From NCBI GenBank assembly GCA_902525585.1, contig CABZHQ010000002.1:1-64000 (forward strand): DNA of 64,000 nt, in the 5' to 3' direction. Shown in pieces: positions 15,497 through 26,542 of this stretch. How positions within the stretch are numbered: position 1 is the first letter of the stretch; the number at the start of each line of letters is the position of its first letter. The notes under the pieces were generated by a model. That model saw only the letters and a program-made list of their open reading frames with translations, ran no database searches and was not told the origin of the DNA. The DNA comes from an uncultured Prochlorococcus sp. (GTDB taxonomy: Bacteria; Cyanobacteriota; Cyanobacteriia; PCC-6307; Cyanobiaceae). The position numbers and the translations under genes were made by a program.

Positions 15497-17137
15497 TTGG
15501 ATATAAGTCCTTATGATGCAATTGTTGTTGGTTCTGGAGCTACAGGAGGAATAGCAGCACTTACATTGGCAGAACAAGGAATCAAAGTTTTAGTAATAGA
15601 AGCAGGGCCTCAAGTTAAAAGGCATGAAGCTAGTAATCATGAGCCAAAAAGTACATTCAAAAGATTATCAGGAGTTTTAACAAAAAAACATGCAAATCAA
15701 TGCCAACATCCTGGTTATTGGAAAAATAATCCTGACTTATATTCAAATGAATTGAAGCATCCTTATGACTTCCCCAAAAAAAAGCCATTTCTTTGGACCC
15801 AAGGTAAACAATATGGGGGGAGATCATTAACTTGGGGAGGCATAACATTAAGACTTTCCTCAGAAGACTTTCATCCCGCTAAAAAAGACGGATTCGGACC
15901 AAACTGGCCTATTTCATACGAAGAACTATCCCCTTACTATGATTTCATTGAAAATTTCTGCGGCATCTACGGACGAAAAGATGACATTAAAGAAGTCCCA
16001 AACGGTAAATATATTGGAGAAATACCTCTTACAGAAAACGAAAATGTTTTTGGCAGCAAAGTAAAATCAAAATTAAACTATCCATTTATCCAATCAAGAG
16101 GATTTGACCGTAATTCATCAGTAAAAGAAAAAAAATGGCCAAAGTCCTCTAGCTTAGGAAGCTCTTTAAAAAAAGCTTTAGATACTGGAAATGTACAAAT
16201 AATCTCTAATTACCTAGTGGAGTCTTTTGAGATTAACAAGGCAACAGAGCTTGCCTCAAAACTAACGATCGTAAACCTAGAAAATGGACAAAAAGAAGTA
16301 TTGAATTGTGATTTAATTCTTCTCTGCGCATCAACAATTTCAACACTCAGAATACTACTGAACTCAGAATATAAAACAAATTCCTCAGGGTTTAAAGATA
16401 ATTCTGGAAAATTAGGCAAATACCTCATGGATCACATATCTATCTGTAGATTTTTTTCAGTCCCAAAAACAAAAAACTCAGATAAACCATTAGATAATCC
16501 TCCCGATCTTTCTGGAGCAGGCAGCTTCTTTATTCCATTTGGTTCAAATTTACCAGAAATTGACGACATAAATTTCCATAGAGGTTATGGAATCTGGGGG
16601 GCAATTGATCGATTAGGGATTCCTAAATTTTTGCAAAAAGACACAAACACATCCATTGGCTTTCTTATCGCCCATGGCGAAGTCCTTCCTAGAGAGAAAA
16701 ACTCAGTTTCTCTCTCACGAAAAACAGATAAATGGGGTATCCCAATTCCCTACATTGAATTCGAATGGAGCAAAAATGAGTTAAATATGGCTAAACATAT
16801 GGAAAACACAATCCGTAGATCCATCACAGCTGCTAATGGAGAAATAAAAAATATTAATGAACTAATGAATATCCCATTTGGGAGTCTATTTACAAAAAAT
16901 TTGATCGCACTTTCAGATAGTCCTCCTCCTCCTGGATATTACATTCATGAAGTAGGTGGGGCACCAATGGGGGTAGATGAAGAAAATAGCGTAGTTGATA
17001 AATTTAATAGATTATGGAGATGCAAGAATGTACTTGTATTAGATGGAGCGTGCTGGCCCACATCATCTTGGCAAAGCCCTACACTTACAATGATGGCCTT
17101 GAGTAGAAGAGCCTGTTTAAATATTAAAAAGACTTAG
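15497..17137 (+). CDS. GMC-family flavin oxidoreductase
   Basis: 546 residues. The FAD dinucleotide motif VVGSGATGGIAALTLAE begins at residue 10 and ends in the usual acidic strand (VLVIEAGP). A GGRSLTWGG loop binds the flavin. The C-terminus has the family pattern with an active-site His region (YIHEVGGAPMG) and SSWQSPTLTMMALSRRA. It oxidises an alcohol or sugar; the substrate cannot be read from sequence. The only possible start after an in-frame TAG is TTG at 15497. Tail-to-tail overlap of 14 bases with the DUF2811 gene. Confidence 0.88.
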   Translation: MDISPYDAIVVGSGATGGIAALTLAEQGIKVLVIEAGPQVKRHEASNHEPKSTFKRLSGVLTKKHANQCQHPGYWKNNPDLYSNELKHPYDFPKKKPFLWTQGKQYGGRSLTWGGITLRLSSEDFHPAKKDGFGPNWPISYEELSPYYDFIENFCGIYGRKDDIKEVPNGKYIGEIPLTENENVFGSKVKSKLNYPFIQSRGFDRNSSVKEKKWPKSSSLGSSLKKALDTGNVQIISNYLVESFEINKATELASKLTIVNLENGQKEVLNCDLILLCASTISTLRILLNSEYKTNSSGFKDNSGKLGKYLMDHISICRFFSVPKTKNSDKPLDNPPDLSGAGSFFIPFGSNLPEIDDINFHRGYGIWGAIDRLGIPKFLQKDTNTSIGFLIAHGEVLPREKNSVSLSRKTDKWGIPIPYIEFEWSKNELNMAKHMENTIRRSITAANGEIKNINELMNIPFGSLFTKNLIALSDSPPPPGYYIHEVGGAPMGVDEENSVVDKFNRLWRCKNVLVLDGACWPTSSWQSPTLTMMALSRRACLNIKKT

Positions 17138-17402
17138 ATGGTGTAAATAATTGATTTAAATAAATTTCTGAGACAGAATTATCTGTACATCCGTTTTGAA
17201 CGAGAAAAGTAGCTAATGCTGAATTTATAAGCTTATATTGATCCCAAGTTGGGTTACTTAATACGAAATCTTTCATAGTGTTATAAAGAGTTTCTGAAAG
17301 CTCTGTTTCTAAAGAGACTTTATTTGGAGAGCACTCGACAAGTTTCTTATCAGTTAAATTTGACTGGCTGATTTGATCCATAGATTTATATGTTTTTTGC
17401 AT
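17124..17402 (-). CDS. DUF2811 family protein
   Basis: 92 residues from the ATG at 17402; an upstream in-frame start adds a hydrophobic stretch not expected in the family. The core VSLETELSETLYNTMKDFVL then NPTWDQYKLINSALATFLVQ NGC is the cyanobacterial DUF2811 pattern. Helical, soluble, unknown function. Ends inside the oxidoreductase gene on the other strand. Confidence 0.78.
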   Translation of the reverse strand: MQKTYKSMDQISQSNLTDKKLVECSPNKVSLETELSETLYNTMKDFVLSNPTWDQYKLINSALATFLVQNGCTDNSVSEIYLNQLFTPSKSF

Positions 17403-17764
17403 AACTATGATGATATTTTTTTCAAAAAAAATCAAAAAAAATCTACATTTAAACTTTTCAATTTATCAAATGAGACTCATGTTATAAGTTAGTTTTTAAA
17501 AAACTCACTTTTTAAAAAAGGTAATTGAATAAATCTTAAAGAAAAGTCAACAATAATGTTGATGTCCTGTTTTTTTTGAAAAATACTGGCATTTCTAATT
17601 CAATGTGGATTTGGACGTGGAAAACAACCTTTAAATTGTGGAAAATCTAGTCCAAAATACTTTCAAGAATTTACATTAAGAATACTTATATATACTGAGT
17701 CTATTAAGACTAAGTCGAGAAAGAGACAGGTGATTAATTGATTTTCAACGGATTTTCTTAAGAT
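17403..17764. other. 362-base non-coding region
   Basis: No gene seen on either strand. It contains a small hairpin (TCAACA-ATAA-TGTTGA, 17547-17562) followed after 7 bases by a T-rich run, and three same-direction motifs resembling DnaA boxes in reverse: TGTGGATTT (17604), CGTGGAAAA (17616) and TGTGGAAAA (17637). A small RNA is possible but I cannot show one. Confidence 0.45.
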
Positions 17765-18889
17765 TTAGTCTTTATTAGGCAAGCGAAGCGTGACAGGTCC
17801 TAAAGGGTGTTTTGAGTTTGGATAAATACTATGGTGATGATGATGGTGATTATGTTCATGTTGATGAGCCTCTACATGTTCATGTTCCAAGTAATCTCCT
17901 CCTCCTGATTTTGATTTTTCTTGATTATGAGTTGGTATTTGATTTTGTATTTCACAAGCACCATTACATTCAGGATCACATAAATCACAACTTATACCCA
18001 AGCCCTCTACATGGTCATGATGACTTTCTTGTACCATTCCAACTTCTTTTTCAAAGCCAAATAAATTTGACCTATATTTACAAGTTGAGCAATTCATAAA
18101 ATTATTACCTTCGTTATTAAGAATCTCTTCAATCCTTTCTACAAAAGTGTCAACCACATAAGACTGTGACGAAAGATATTTTGCATGTATAAATGAAATA
18201 TTTGGATTTTTAATCGCAACTAAATCACTTTGCCTTTTTATTCTTGTAACAAGGACACCTGAGAAAAGGAAATAAGGGAAAACAATTATATTTTTATAAC
18301 CAAGTCTCACAACATTTTTCAAGCCAGGTTCAACTAGAGGGAAAGTTACCCCAGAAAAAACTGTTTCCCCCCACCCTAAACCAATACCTTCTACGATCAT
18401 TCTCGTAATTTTTGAAACATTGGAATTCGCATCTGGGTCAGAAGAACCTCTACCAACAACAACTAATAATGATTCTTCAGGTTTGAGTGTATTATTTTGT
18501 TTAAATACATCTTTAACTCTTTCACAAGCTGCACTAATCATTAAATTATTAATACCTAATTCTCTTCCATAAATTATTTCAATACCTGTTTTACTTGAAT
18601 AATTCATAAGCAAGCTAGGTATATCATTTTTCACATGGCCAGCAGCGAAAAGCATTGCGGGTATTGCAATTACTTTTTTTATAGAAAGATCTCTTAATTT
18701 GTCTAGAGCATCAACAAGTGAAGGTTTAGCGAATTCCAAGAAACCATATTCAACCAAATAGTTTGGATATCTTTTTTGTATAAACTGAGTTAATTCTTGA
18801 AATTCAGTAATGGCTAGTTTATTTCTACTGCCGTGTCCACAGATAAGTATCGCGACTTGATTATTTAACTTCGAATCTAAATTATCCAA
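17765..18889 (-). CDS. CbiX-type sirohydrochlorin chelatase with Cys/His-rich tail
   Basis: About 374 residues. Two related halves of the CbiX/SirB fold are present; the first opens with ILICGHGSRNKLA, where the His is catalytic, and the second includes LLVVVGRGSSDPDANSN. It inserts Co or Fe into sirohydrochlorin for cobalamin or siroheme. The last ~100 residues are unusual: CSTCKY, CDLCDPECNGAC and a run of six histidines, likely metal-binding. Start uncertain: an ATG at 18967 would overlap the divergent gene by 31 bases, so TTG at 18889 is preferred. Confidence 0.85.
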   Translation of the reverse strand: MDNLDSKLNNQVAILICGHGSRNKLAITEFQELTQFIQKRYPNYLVEYGFLEFAKPSLVDALDKLRDLSIKKVIAIPAMLFAAGHVKNDIPSLLMNYSSKTGIEIIYGRELGINNLMISAACERVKDVFKQNNTLKPEESLLVVVGRGSSDPDANSNVSKITRMIVEGIGLGWGETVFSGVTFPLVEPGLKNVVRLGYKNIIVFPYFLFSGVLVTRIKRQSDLVAIKNPNISFIHAKYLSSQSYVVDTFVERIEEILNNEGNNFMNCSTCKYRSNLFGFEKEVGMVQESHHDHVEGLGISCDLCDPECNGACEIQNQIPTHNQEKSKSGGGDYLEHEHVEAHQHEHNHHHHHHSIYPNSKHPLGPVTLRLPNKD

Positions 18890-18936
18890 AATCAAGTTAT
18901 TACTTATACCATAATAGTAAAGAACAATATCATGTA

Positions 18937-20211
18937 GTGAAAAATAATAGTTTGCTTGAAGTTCCAAATATCAACTCAAAAGATGCAAAATTAAAGAAAT
19001 TAATTTATGACGTTGATGAGTCCTTATTTTATAAGGATAACTATTCTAATGAAGAATTCGAGCACCTTTGCGTATGTAGTGGAGGTACAACCTCTAGCTG
19101 TGCAAAAAATGGTTTTACAACTCTTGATCTAAGAAAAAATTACAACAAAATTCGCCTAGATAGAAAAACCAATTTAGTAACAATTGGAGGTGGAGTAATA
19201 ATGGGGGATCTAGTAAATCATTTACAAAAACATAATCGAAGTTTTCCAATCGGACTTTCTAAACTTCCAGGAGCAGGCTATATACTCACCGGTGGAGTGA
19301 GCCCGCTCAGTAGAGCCTACGGATTAGCCATTGATAATATTGAATCAATAAAAGGTTTCTTGGGAAATGGCACATTTATCTCTTTAAAAAAAAATCAAAT
19401 AAATCCAGAAGAACAATTGATTTGGGAAGCAATTAAAGGCGCAGCACCCTTCTTTTCAATTATTACCGAAATAGAACTTAAGACTATCCAATCTAATCCA
19501 ATAAAGGTTATTGAAGGATTTGTAAATCTAAATGAACTTTCAGAAATAATAAAACTATCAGAGGAATTTCCAGAAAATATTAGTCTTCAATGGATTTATG
19601 CCCAAAAAATTTATATATATATTTTTGCTGAACTCAATAATTTGGAGGATAAAAGAACAGAAGAGAACTTAATGCTTCTAGACAAATTTCCTGCTCTAGA
19701 AAAACAATTTTATGAAAACTTTAATAAAATTAATTTTTTTCCAAAGGAATTGAATTTATATGAGCTGAATGCAAATAACCATTCTGAGGTAATTAGTCTT
19801 CTTGGAGAAGATTTAAAAAATGATATCCCAATTTTTATAAAATGTTTAAGTGAAATAATGGAAAACAAACCTAATAATTCCTGTTATATTGCTTCTCAAC
19901 AATTAGGTGGCAAAACTAAAAAGTTAAATCATGGAGCAAGCTTTTTTGTTCATAGAAAAAGTACTTGGAAACCATGGATATATGCATCATGGAAAAAAAA
20001 TGATCTTCAAGAAAAAGAAGTCGTTCTGGAATGGATTTATAAATCATGGAGCAAGCTAAAAAGGTTTTATCCAAATATTCACTTAGCCCAATTGCATAAT
20101 CATTTGAATTCTCATGAAGAAGAAATTACATTAGCCTTTGGAAATAGAATGAACGAATTAAAAACTTTAAAGAATATTTTTGACCCACAAGGTATTTTGC
20201 CTCCTCTATGA
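18937..20211 (+). CDS. FAD-linked oxidase (PCMH-type)
   Basis: 424 residues, apparent GTG start at 18937. The FAD domain shows the PCMH pattern: GGTTSSC near residue 49, LVTIGGGVIMGDLVNHLQ, then LPGAGYILTGGVSPLSRAYG where the flavin pyrophosphate binds. The C-terminus ends HNHLNSHEEEITLAFG and LKNIFDPQGILPPL, as in berberine-bridge or glycolate-oxidase-like enzymes. Substrate unknown. It lies 30 bases upstream of the SulP transporter on the same strand and probably shares its transcript. Confidence 0.82.
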   Translation: MKNNSLLEVPNINSKDAKLKKLIYDVDESLFYKDNYSNEEFEHLCVCSGGTTSSCAKNGFTTLDLRKNYNKIRLDRKTNLVTIGGGVIMGDLVNHLQKHNRSFPIGLSKLPGAGYILTGGVSPLSRAYGLAIDNIESIKGFLGNGTFISLKKNQINPEEQLIWEAIKGAAPFFSIITEIELKTIQSNPIKVIEGFVNLNELSEIIKLSEEFPENISLQWIYAQKIYIYIFAELNNLEDKRTEENLMLLDKFPALEKQFYENFNKINFFPKELNLYELNANNHSEVISLLGEDLKNDIPIFIKCLSEIMENKPNNSCYIASQQLGGKTKKLNHGASFFVHRKSTWKPWIYASWKKNDLQEKEVVLEWIYKSWSKLKRFYPNIHLAQLHNHLNSHEEEITLAFGNRMNELKTLKNIFDPQGILPPL

Positions 20212-20241
20212 GGTAACTTCTTAATTATAAAGAAAATTAAA

Positions 20242-21807
20242 ATGTCAAATTTCTCAAGATATTTATCTAAAAATTGGTTAGATGATCCAAAATCAAATAT
20301 TCTCTCTGGCTTAGTTGTTGCTTTTGCAATGATCCCAGAAGCAATCGCTTTTTCAGGTATAGCCGGTGTAGATCCTAAAGTTGGCCTTTTTGGCGCATTT
20401 TGCCTATCTATAACAATTGCGATTGTTGGCGGAAGAATGGGTATGATCACTTCAGCCACAGGTTCAACAGCTCTTTTAATGACTGGACTTGTTGCTTATG
20501 GAGAATCACAAGGCCCTGGTTTAGGAGTCCCATATCTTATTGCAGCAGGAATATTAACTGGATTTTTCCAAATTCTTTGGGGATATTTAAGACTTGCCTA
20601 CCAAATGCGATTCGTGCCAACAGGAGTATTAAGTGGATTTGTAAATGCACTGGCTCTTTTAATATTTCAAGCACAACTACCGCAGTTAGGAATAGGTATT
20701 AAAGAATCAAAAGAATTAGTTGAAGAAACTTTAAGTCAATATCCAGTTAACTCTCAGATTCCAGTAGTTTGGATTCTTGTAATCCTAGGATTAGTAATTA
20801 TCTATGGGCTTCCAAAAATCACAAAAGTAATCCCATCTCAACTTATTGCAATAGTAGTAATAACTCTTATAAGCATATTCTTTAATCTAGATGTCCCAAC
20901 AGTTAGCGATTTGGGTAAATTACCTGATGGATTACCAAGTATTTCGCTTCCTTTTGGATCAATAGAAAATGGAAAGGTACCTTTTAGTCTTGAAACATTA
21001 GGGATAATTTTACCGACCTCACTCGCAATATCTCTTGTGGGTTTAATGGAAACCTTTTTAACTCAAGACATTTTAGACGATGTAACTGATACAAGTTCTA
21101 ATAAAAATAAAGAAGCAAGAGGACAGGGGATAGCAAATATTGTGGCATCTTTATTTGGTGGAATGGCTGGATGTGCCTTAGTTGGGCAATCTGTGATGAA
21201 CACTGAGAATGGTGGTAAATCTAGATTATCAACCCTCTCCTCAGGTATATCTCTACTAATTATGATCATCCTCTTGAAGTCTTGGATTGGAGCAATACCA
21301 ATGGCTGCTTTAGTAGCAATCATGATAACGATCGCAATAAGTACAGCAGATATAAATGGATTAAAAAATATTAGAAAGATACCTAAAAGCGATACTGCAG
21401 TCATGCTCATGACTTTTGCAGTTACTATGCTTACAAAACCTCATAATCTTGCACTTGGAGTTATTGCAGGAGTTGCATTAGCTGCAATTCTTTTCAGCAG
21501 AAAAGTTGCAAAAGTTATAACTGTCTCAAGAGCAAAAGAAAATAATTTAACTACTTACAAAGTAAAAGGACAATTATTTTTTGTAAGTAAAATTTATTTT
21601 TTACAAGGATTTGATATTCATGAACATCCAGAAAATATTGTAATTGACATGTCTTTAGCTCATATTTGGGATCAAAGTGGCGTTGTCGCACTTGAGCAAA
21701 TTATTAGAAAATTCCAGAATGGTGGTTCTAAAGTTGAAATTGTAGGGTTAAATAAAGAAAGTCTCAACTTATTTGAGAGACTTGGTGGTATAGAAAGCGC
21801 TCATTGA
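20242..21807 (+). CDS. SulP-family anion transporter with STAS domain
   Basis: 521 residues. About 10-12 membrane spans include the family signature near the N-terminus (SGLVVAFAMIPEAIAFSGIA) and conserved GGMAGCALVGQSVMNTENGG. The C-terminal STAS domain (about 445-515, IVIDMSLAHIWDQSGVVALE) faces the cytoplasm. SulP proteins carry sulfate, or bicarbonate in the cyanobacterial BicA group. In marine picocyanobacteria bicarbonate is plausible since seawater sulfate is not limiting, but sequence alone does not decide. Converges on metA with a 6-base gap. Confidence 0.9.
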   Translation: MSNFSRYLSKNWLDDPKSNILSGLVVAFAMIPEAIAFSGIAGVDPKVGLFGAFCLSITIAIVGGRMGMITSATGSTALLMTGLVAYGESQGPGLGVPYLIAAGILTGFFQILWGYLRLAYQMRFVPTGVLSGFVNALALLIFQAQLPQLGIGIKESKELVEETLSQYPVNSQIPVVWILVILGLVIIYGLPKITKVIPSQLIAIVVITLISIFFNLDVPTVSDLGKLPDGLPSISLPFGSIENGKVPFSLETLGIILPTSLAISLVGLMETFLTQDILDDVTDTSSNKNKEARGQGIANIVASLFGGMAGCALVGQSVMNTENGGKSRLSTLSSGISLLIMIILLKSWIGAIPMAALVAIMITIAISTADINGLKNIRKIPKSDTAVMLMTFAVTMLTKPHNLALGVIAGVALAAILFSRKVAKVITVSRAKENNLTTYKVKGQLFFVSKIYFLQGFDIHEHPENIVIDMSLAHIWDQSGVVALEQIIRKFQNGGSKVEIVGLNKESLNLFERLGGIESAH

Positions 21808-21813
21808 AAAAAG

Positions 21814-22704
21814 TTAATTAAGACTAACTTGTTGATAACAAAACCAAAGCCATTGCTGAAAAAGCAAATTTCTATGAGATCTCCAAGCGGTTTTTGAACT
21901 ATTTAGATCAAAATTTTCAGGTGGAGGAACATCTCCCTTTTCTTTGTCTCTTTCAATTTCACTAATAATTCTATGCACAGTATATTCAGGATGACCTAAA
22001 TGCATAAGTTGTTTTTGATCATTAGATTCAAATATTGTATATCCAACGTTTTCTCCATATGCCAACAAATTCAATTTCCCTTCTTTTTGGGCCTTCTCCA
22101 TTTCCAAATCTGGTAATCCAGCAAATCTACTTTGAGGACAAATAAATTCATCATCTTGTGTACCCATCAAAGGGTGTCCAGGAACAAGACTTTTTAAAGG
22201 GAATACCCCAAATAATTTCCTATCAAAAACTTGCTTATCAACCCCTGCCAAATAAGCCAGAGCAAAGCCAGCCCAACATAATCCAAGAGTACTCGCACAA
22301 GAATTTCTAGCTTCATTTACAATTTTCACAAATTCATCCCAATACTTAACCTCCTCAAAGGCTAGGTGCTCAATAGGTGCTCCAGTAATGATGATTCCAT
22401 CTAACGGTTCTGGATTATTTGCTTCTTCCCAAGTTATGTATAGATTATTTAGATGATTAAGATCCCATGTTTTATAAGAGTGAGTTTTAAGCTTTATCCA
22501 AACTGGCTCAATTTGAAGAGGAGATAAACCAAGTGGATGTAGTAAGTTAAATTCATACTGCTTGCCAAGAGGCATGATATTTAAAATACCAATCCTAAGA
22601 GGACGTATATCCTGTCTTTTTGCCAATTCTGGTTCGATCCAAGATATATGATTTTTCTCGACATCACTAATCTTGTGATAGTTACTAGGAATTATTAAAG
22701 CCAA
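21814..22704 (-). CDS. metA: Homoserine O-acyltransferase, predicted acetyl-CoA type
   Basis: 296 residues, MetA fold. Catalytic Cys143 (GLCWAG), His238 and Glu240 (HLGHPEY) are present. The residue corresponding to position 111, which sets the acyl donor, is glutamate (ITGAPIEHLAF), as in acetyl-CoA-using enzymes; E. coli succinyl-type MetA has glycine. It should make O-acetylhomoserine, the substrate of the enzyme encoded 13 bases upstream. The two genes form an operon for methionine synthesis in the cytosol. Confidence 0.92.
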   Translation of the reverse strand: MALIIPSNYHKISDVEKNHISWIEPELAKRQDIRPLRIGILNIMPLGKQYEFNLLHPLGLSPLQIEPVWIKLKTHSYKTWDLNHLNNLYITWEEANNPEPLDGIIITGAPIEHLAFEEVKYWDEFVKIVNEARNSCASTLGLCWAGFALAYLAGVDKQVFDRKLFGVFPLKSLVPGHPLMGTQDDEFICPQSRFAGLPDLEMEKAQKEGKLNLLAYGENVGYTIFESNDQKQLMHLGHPEYTVHRIISEIERDKEKGDVPPPENFDLNSSKTAWRSHRNLLFQQWLWFCYQQVSLN

Positions 22705-22717
22705 TAAATCTCCTTTC

Positions 22718-24061
<1,344 letters not shown>

Positions 24062-24117
24062 CTATTATCTATTTAACTTAAAAAAGCTTAAAAAAAAAAC
24101 AAAAAAAAGATAAATAT

Positions 24118-24795
24118 TTATAAATCCTTTTTTATTGAGGGGTAATTATCTTTCATATATAAACTTAAATCATCTTTTATCGCAGATCTGAGTTTCTCAA
24201 TATTTGCAGTATCAATTATGGGAAAAGTTTTATTAGCATCAGGATCTTTTTCAGTAATTGATTTCCAATTCTTACCAACTTCTTTTTCAGAGTTTTTTAA
24301 AACCTCATCAAAGTTGAAAACATTTTCGTTGTTTTTAGCGTCAAATTCGCTAAAAGCTTTTTTTATGAGCTGTTTTCTATTTTCGAATAGATTCTTGGCT
24401 TTTAAAGTATCTGGAAGACCCATAACTGGTTGTAATTCCTTAAGAAGTTTTATTTCCTCTTCAAGCAATAGTGTCCAAACACCAAGTTTATTTTTTGGGA
24501 GATTGTAATTACTAAAAATATTAATTTCATCTAGGTAAAAATTTAGCCATAAATAATATGATTTTTCTTCAATAGTTTTTTTTACAGATATCTTTTTATT
24601 TTGAAGCTTTGGGAGTAACTTTTCTGCTTTCTTTAAAAACTGTCTGTCTTCTCTTTCTAAATTTATTAGTCCCCATCTTTGACTATAGTCCCACAAATCT
24701 TCGTATCTTGTTAAATCTTCTTGATTCCAACCAAGAGCTTTCAGTTCATGAGAACGATGTGTTAATTCCTTTTTCAAAAAAAACCTTAAAACCAT
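24118..24795 (-). CDS. Conserved cyanobacterial protein, unknown function
   Basis: 225 residues, soluble, mostly helical and lysine-rich, with no signal or membrane segment. It opens RFFLKKELTHRSHELKALGW and contains a tryptophan-rich part (YYLWLNFYLDE). No catalytic motif or family with known role is recognised. ATG at 24795 is the first good start. It stands alone between metY and the Rossmann-fold gene on the same strand. Confidence 0.6.
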   Translation of the reverse strand: MVLRFFLKKELTHRSHELKALGWNQEDLTRYEDLWDYSQRWGLINLEREDRQFLKKAEKLLPKLQNKKISVKKTIEEKSYYLWLNFYLDEINIFSNYNLPKNKLGVWTLLLEEEIKLLKELQPVMGLPDTLKAKNLFENRKQLIKKAFSEFDAKNNENVFNFDEVLKNSEKEVGKNWKSITEKDPDANKTFPIIDTANIEKLRSAIKDDLSLYMKDNYPSIKKDL

Positions 24796-24868
24796 AATAA
24801 TTCTAACCTTGCAATCAAGATTAGTAAATAAATGAAAACCTTAGTTTTTTTGTAAATTAAACAAATAA

Positions 24869-26377
24869 TCAATTATTAAAATAATTATTAATTATTTTCA
24901 ATACATTAATGTAACTTGGATTTTTTTTAGAAATTTGATTACTAGATTCATTATTTTTAAAATCATTTCCATCTTTGTAAATAAACAATTTCTTATAAAG
25001 GTTTTCAATATTATTAAAAAGAAAATCTCCTTTTAATTTTTCGTTTAGTTCTAAGGATAATTCAGATTTCACAGATTCTTGGCAAAAATTAGTTATTTCT
25101 TCTGAACTAATTAAAACCTTATAAATTTCTTTTTTTTCTTCTGAATTTGCATTAAAGCATAAATAAATAATATTTATCATTGAACAATTATTATTTTTGA
25201 TTTTGAATTGTTTGTAAATATCTGGCCAAAATTTTAAGGATTTTAGACCTTCTAAACCTCCTTGACTGAGAGAGTATTTATTACACCAATCTACAAATTC
25301 TGAGACATCTTTTGGACATCTCTTGAGTTTTAAAAGCATATCTGATAAGACTTGTCCCGCCTGAAAATTCCTTGTTGGTTTTCCTTCAGTTGGTAGAGTC
25401 ATGCTCCCTAAGACATCAGCCTTAACAGCATTTAACTGAGAAAAAGTATAATCTCCTTTTTCACAAAATTTATCATTAATTATTTCCTTTGCACTAATTA
25501 TTTCTTCACCATAACCAAGTTCTTTTAATGAAAGATATTTATTCCCTAATTTATTTTCTTTTCTAACTTGTAATGATACTGATGCGGCTTGATCTAAACA
25601 TTGAGTTAACAAAATCGTATTGATGGTAGGTAGCATTCCTGGCTTATCGGAATGAAAGTTATTTACAAAACCTGCAAATATGGATGAAATATTTTTTATT
25701 GATTTTATATATTGACATTCAATATTATGAACTCCTGGAGAAACTTGAATTTTCGGAGACAATTGATTCAAAATACGAGCCCCTATAAAAGCAGTAAGGG
25801 CATCCGGATGGCAGAAATTTGCAGTAAAACTATCATTAGGATTTCGTAAAGCTCCATGTCGATGAAATCCTGTAAAAAAAGCTAAATTTGGATATTTATT
25901 ACAAATAATAAAAGGGTTTTTGTTTTTTTTATCAATGCAAAAAGAACCAACGAGACAGCCAAGAACCACATTTTCTCTTTTTAAAGTTTTTCTAAGTTCT
26001 AAAGCCTGCTTAACATCATCTTGTATGTGATTACTGTTTGCAGCAAGAATAACTATCTCACATTCCAAGAGAAGATCTTTTAGATCATAAGACTTACTTT
26101 TTCCCTCTGAAGAATAATGTCCCATTCTCTCAATCTTTTTAAGAATCTCATTATCCATATCAGAAATAACATTATTTGAGAAAGCACCTAACAAATCTCT
26201 ATCTTCCCTAGGAGCTAAGAGAATATTTTTTGATTTTCCATGCATAGCGCAGTTATATGCTAATGAAGCTGGATATAAACCAACACTGTAAAATCCAACT
26301 TTACAAGTCTTTAAATCTCTAATCAATGAATAAAAATATTTTTCATTATTAAGGTTTTTGATAAATTTATTCTTCAT
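24869..26377 (-). CDS. Rossmann-fold protein of unknown function
   Basis: 502 residues. An N-terminal dinucleotide-type fold is suggested by KVGFYSVGLYPASLAYNCAM (about 26-45), CEIVILAAN and VVLGCLVGSF, similar to glycerol-3-phosphate or 6-phosphogluconate dehydrogenases. The glycine loop is GLYPAS rather than GxGxxG. Residues 180-370 are helical; the last 130 are low-complexity, Asn/Lys-rich. It diverges from stpA across 165 bases, so a link to glucosylglycerol-type solute metabolism is conceivable, but this is inference from position. Confidence 0.6.
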   Translation of the reverse strand: MKNKFIKNLNNEKYFYSLIRDLKTCKVGFYSVGLYPASLAYNCAMHGKSKNILLAPREDRDLLGAFSNNVISDMDNEILKKIERMGHYSSEGKSKSYDLKDLLLECEIVILAANSNHIQDDVKQALELRKTLKRENVVLGCLVGSFCIDKKNKNPFIICNKYPNLAFFTGFHRHGALRNPNDSFTANFCHPDALTAFIGARILNQLSPKIQVSPGVHNIECQYIKSIKNISSIFAGFVNNFHSDKPGMLPTINTILLTQCLDQAASVSLQVRKENKLGNKYLSLKELGYGEEIISAKEIINDKFCEKGDYTFSQLNAVKADVLGSMTLPTEGKPTRNFQAGQVLSDMLLKLKRCPKDVSEFVDWCNKYSLSQGGLEGLKSLKFWPDIYKQFKIKNNNCSMINIIYLCFNANSEEKKEIYKVLISSEEITNFCQESVKSELSLELNEKLKGDFLFNNIENLYKKLFIYKDGNDFKNNESSNQISKKNPSYINVLKIINNYFNN

Positions 26378-26542
26378 TTTTGGGCTCTCTTCATAAATTT
26401 TTTAATTTCTTAACTTAACCAATATTTTCTACATTAAAGCAATGTTTGAACAAAGCAAATTGATAATTGTAAATATTGAATTCCTTAATTTATAATTTAA
26501 ATTACAAAAAATTATTTTTAAAGAGAGGAAATAACTATAAAG

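Noticed and set aside
17812-18099. 95-codon frame opposite the CbiX tail
   Set aside because: Its aspartate- and valine-rich sequence is the complement of the histidine codons of CbiX.
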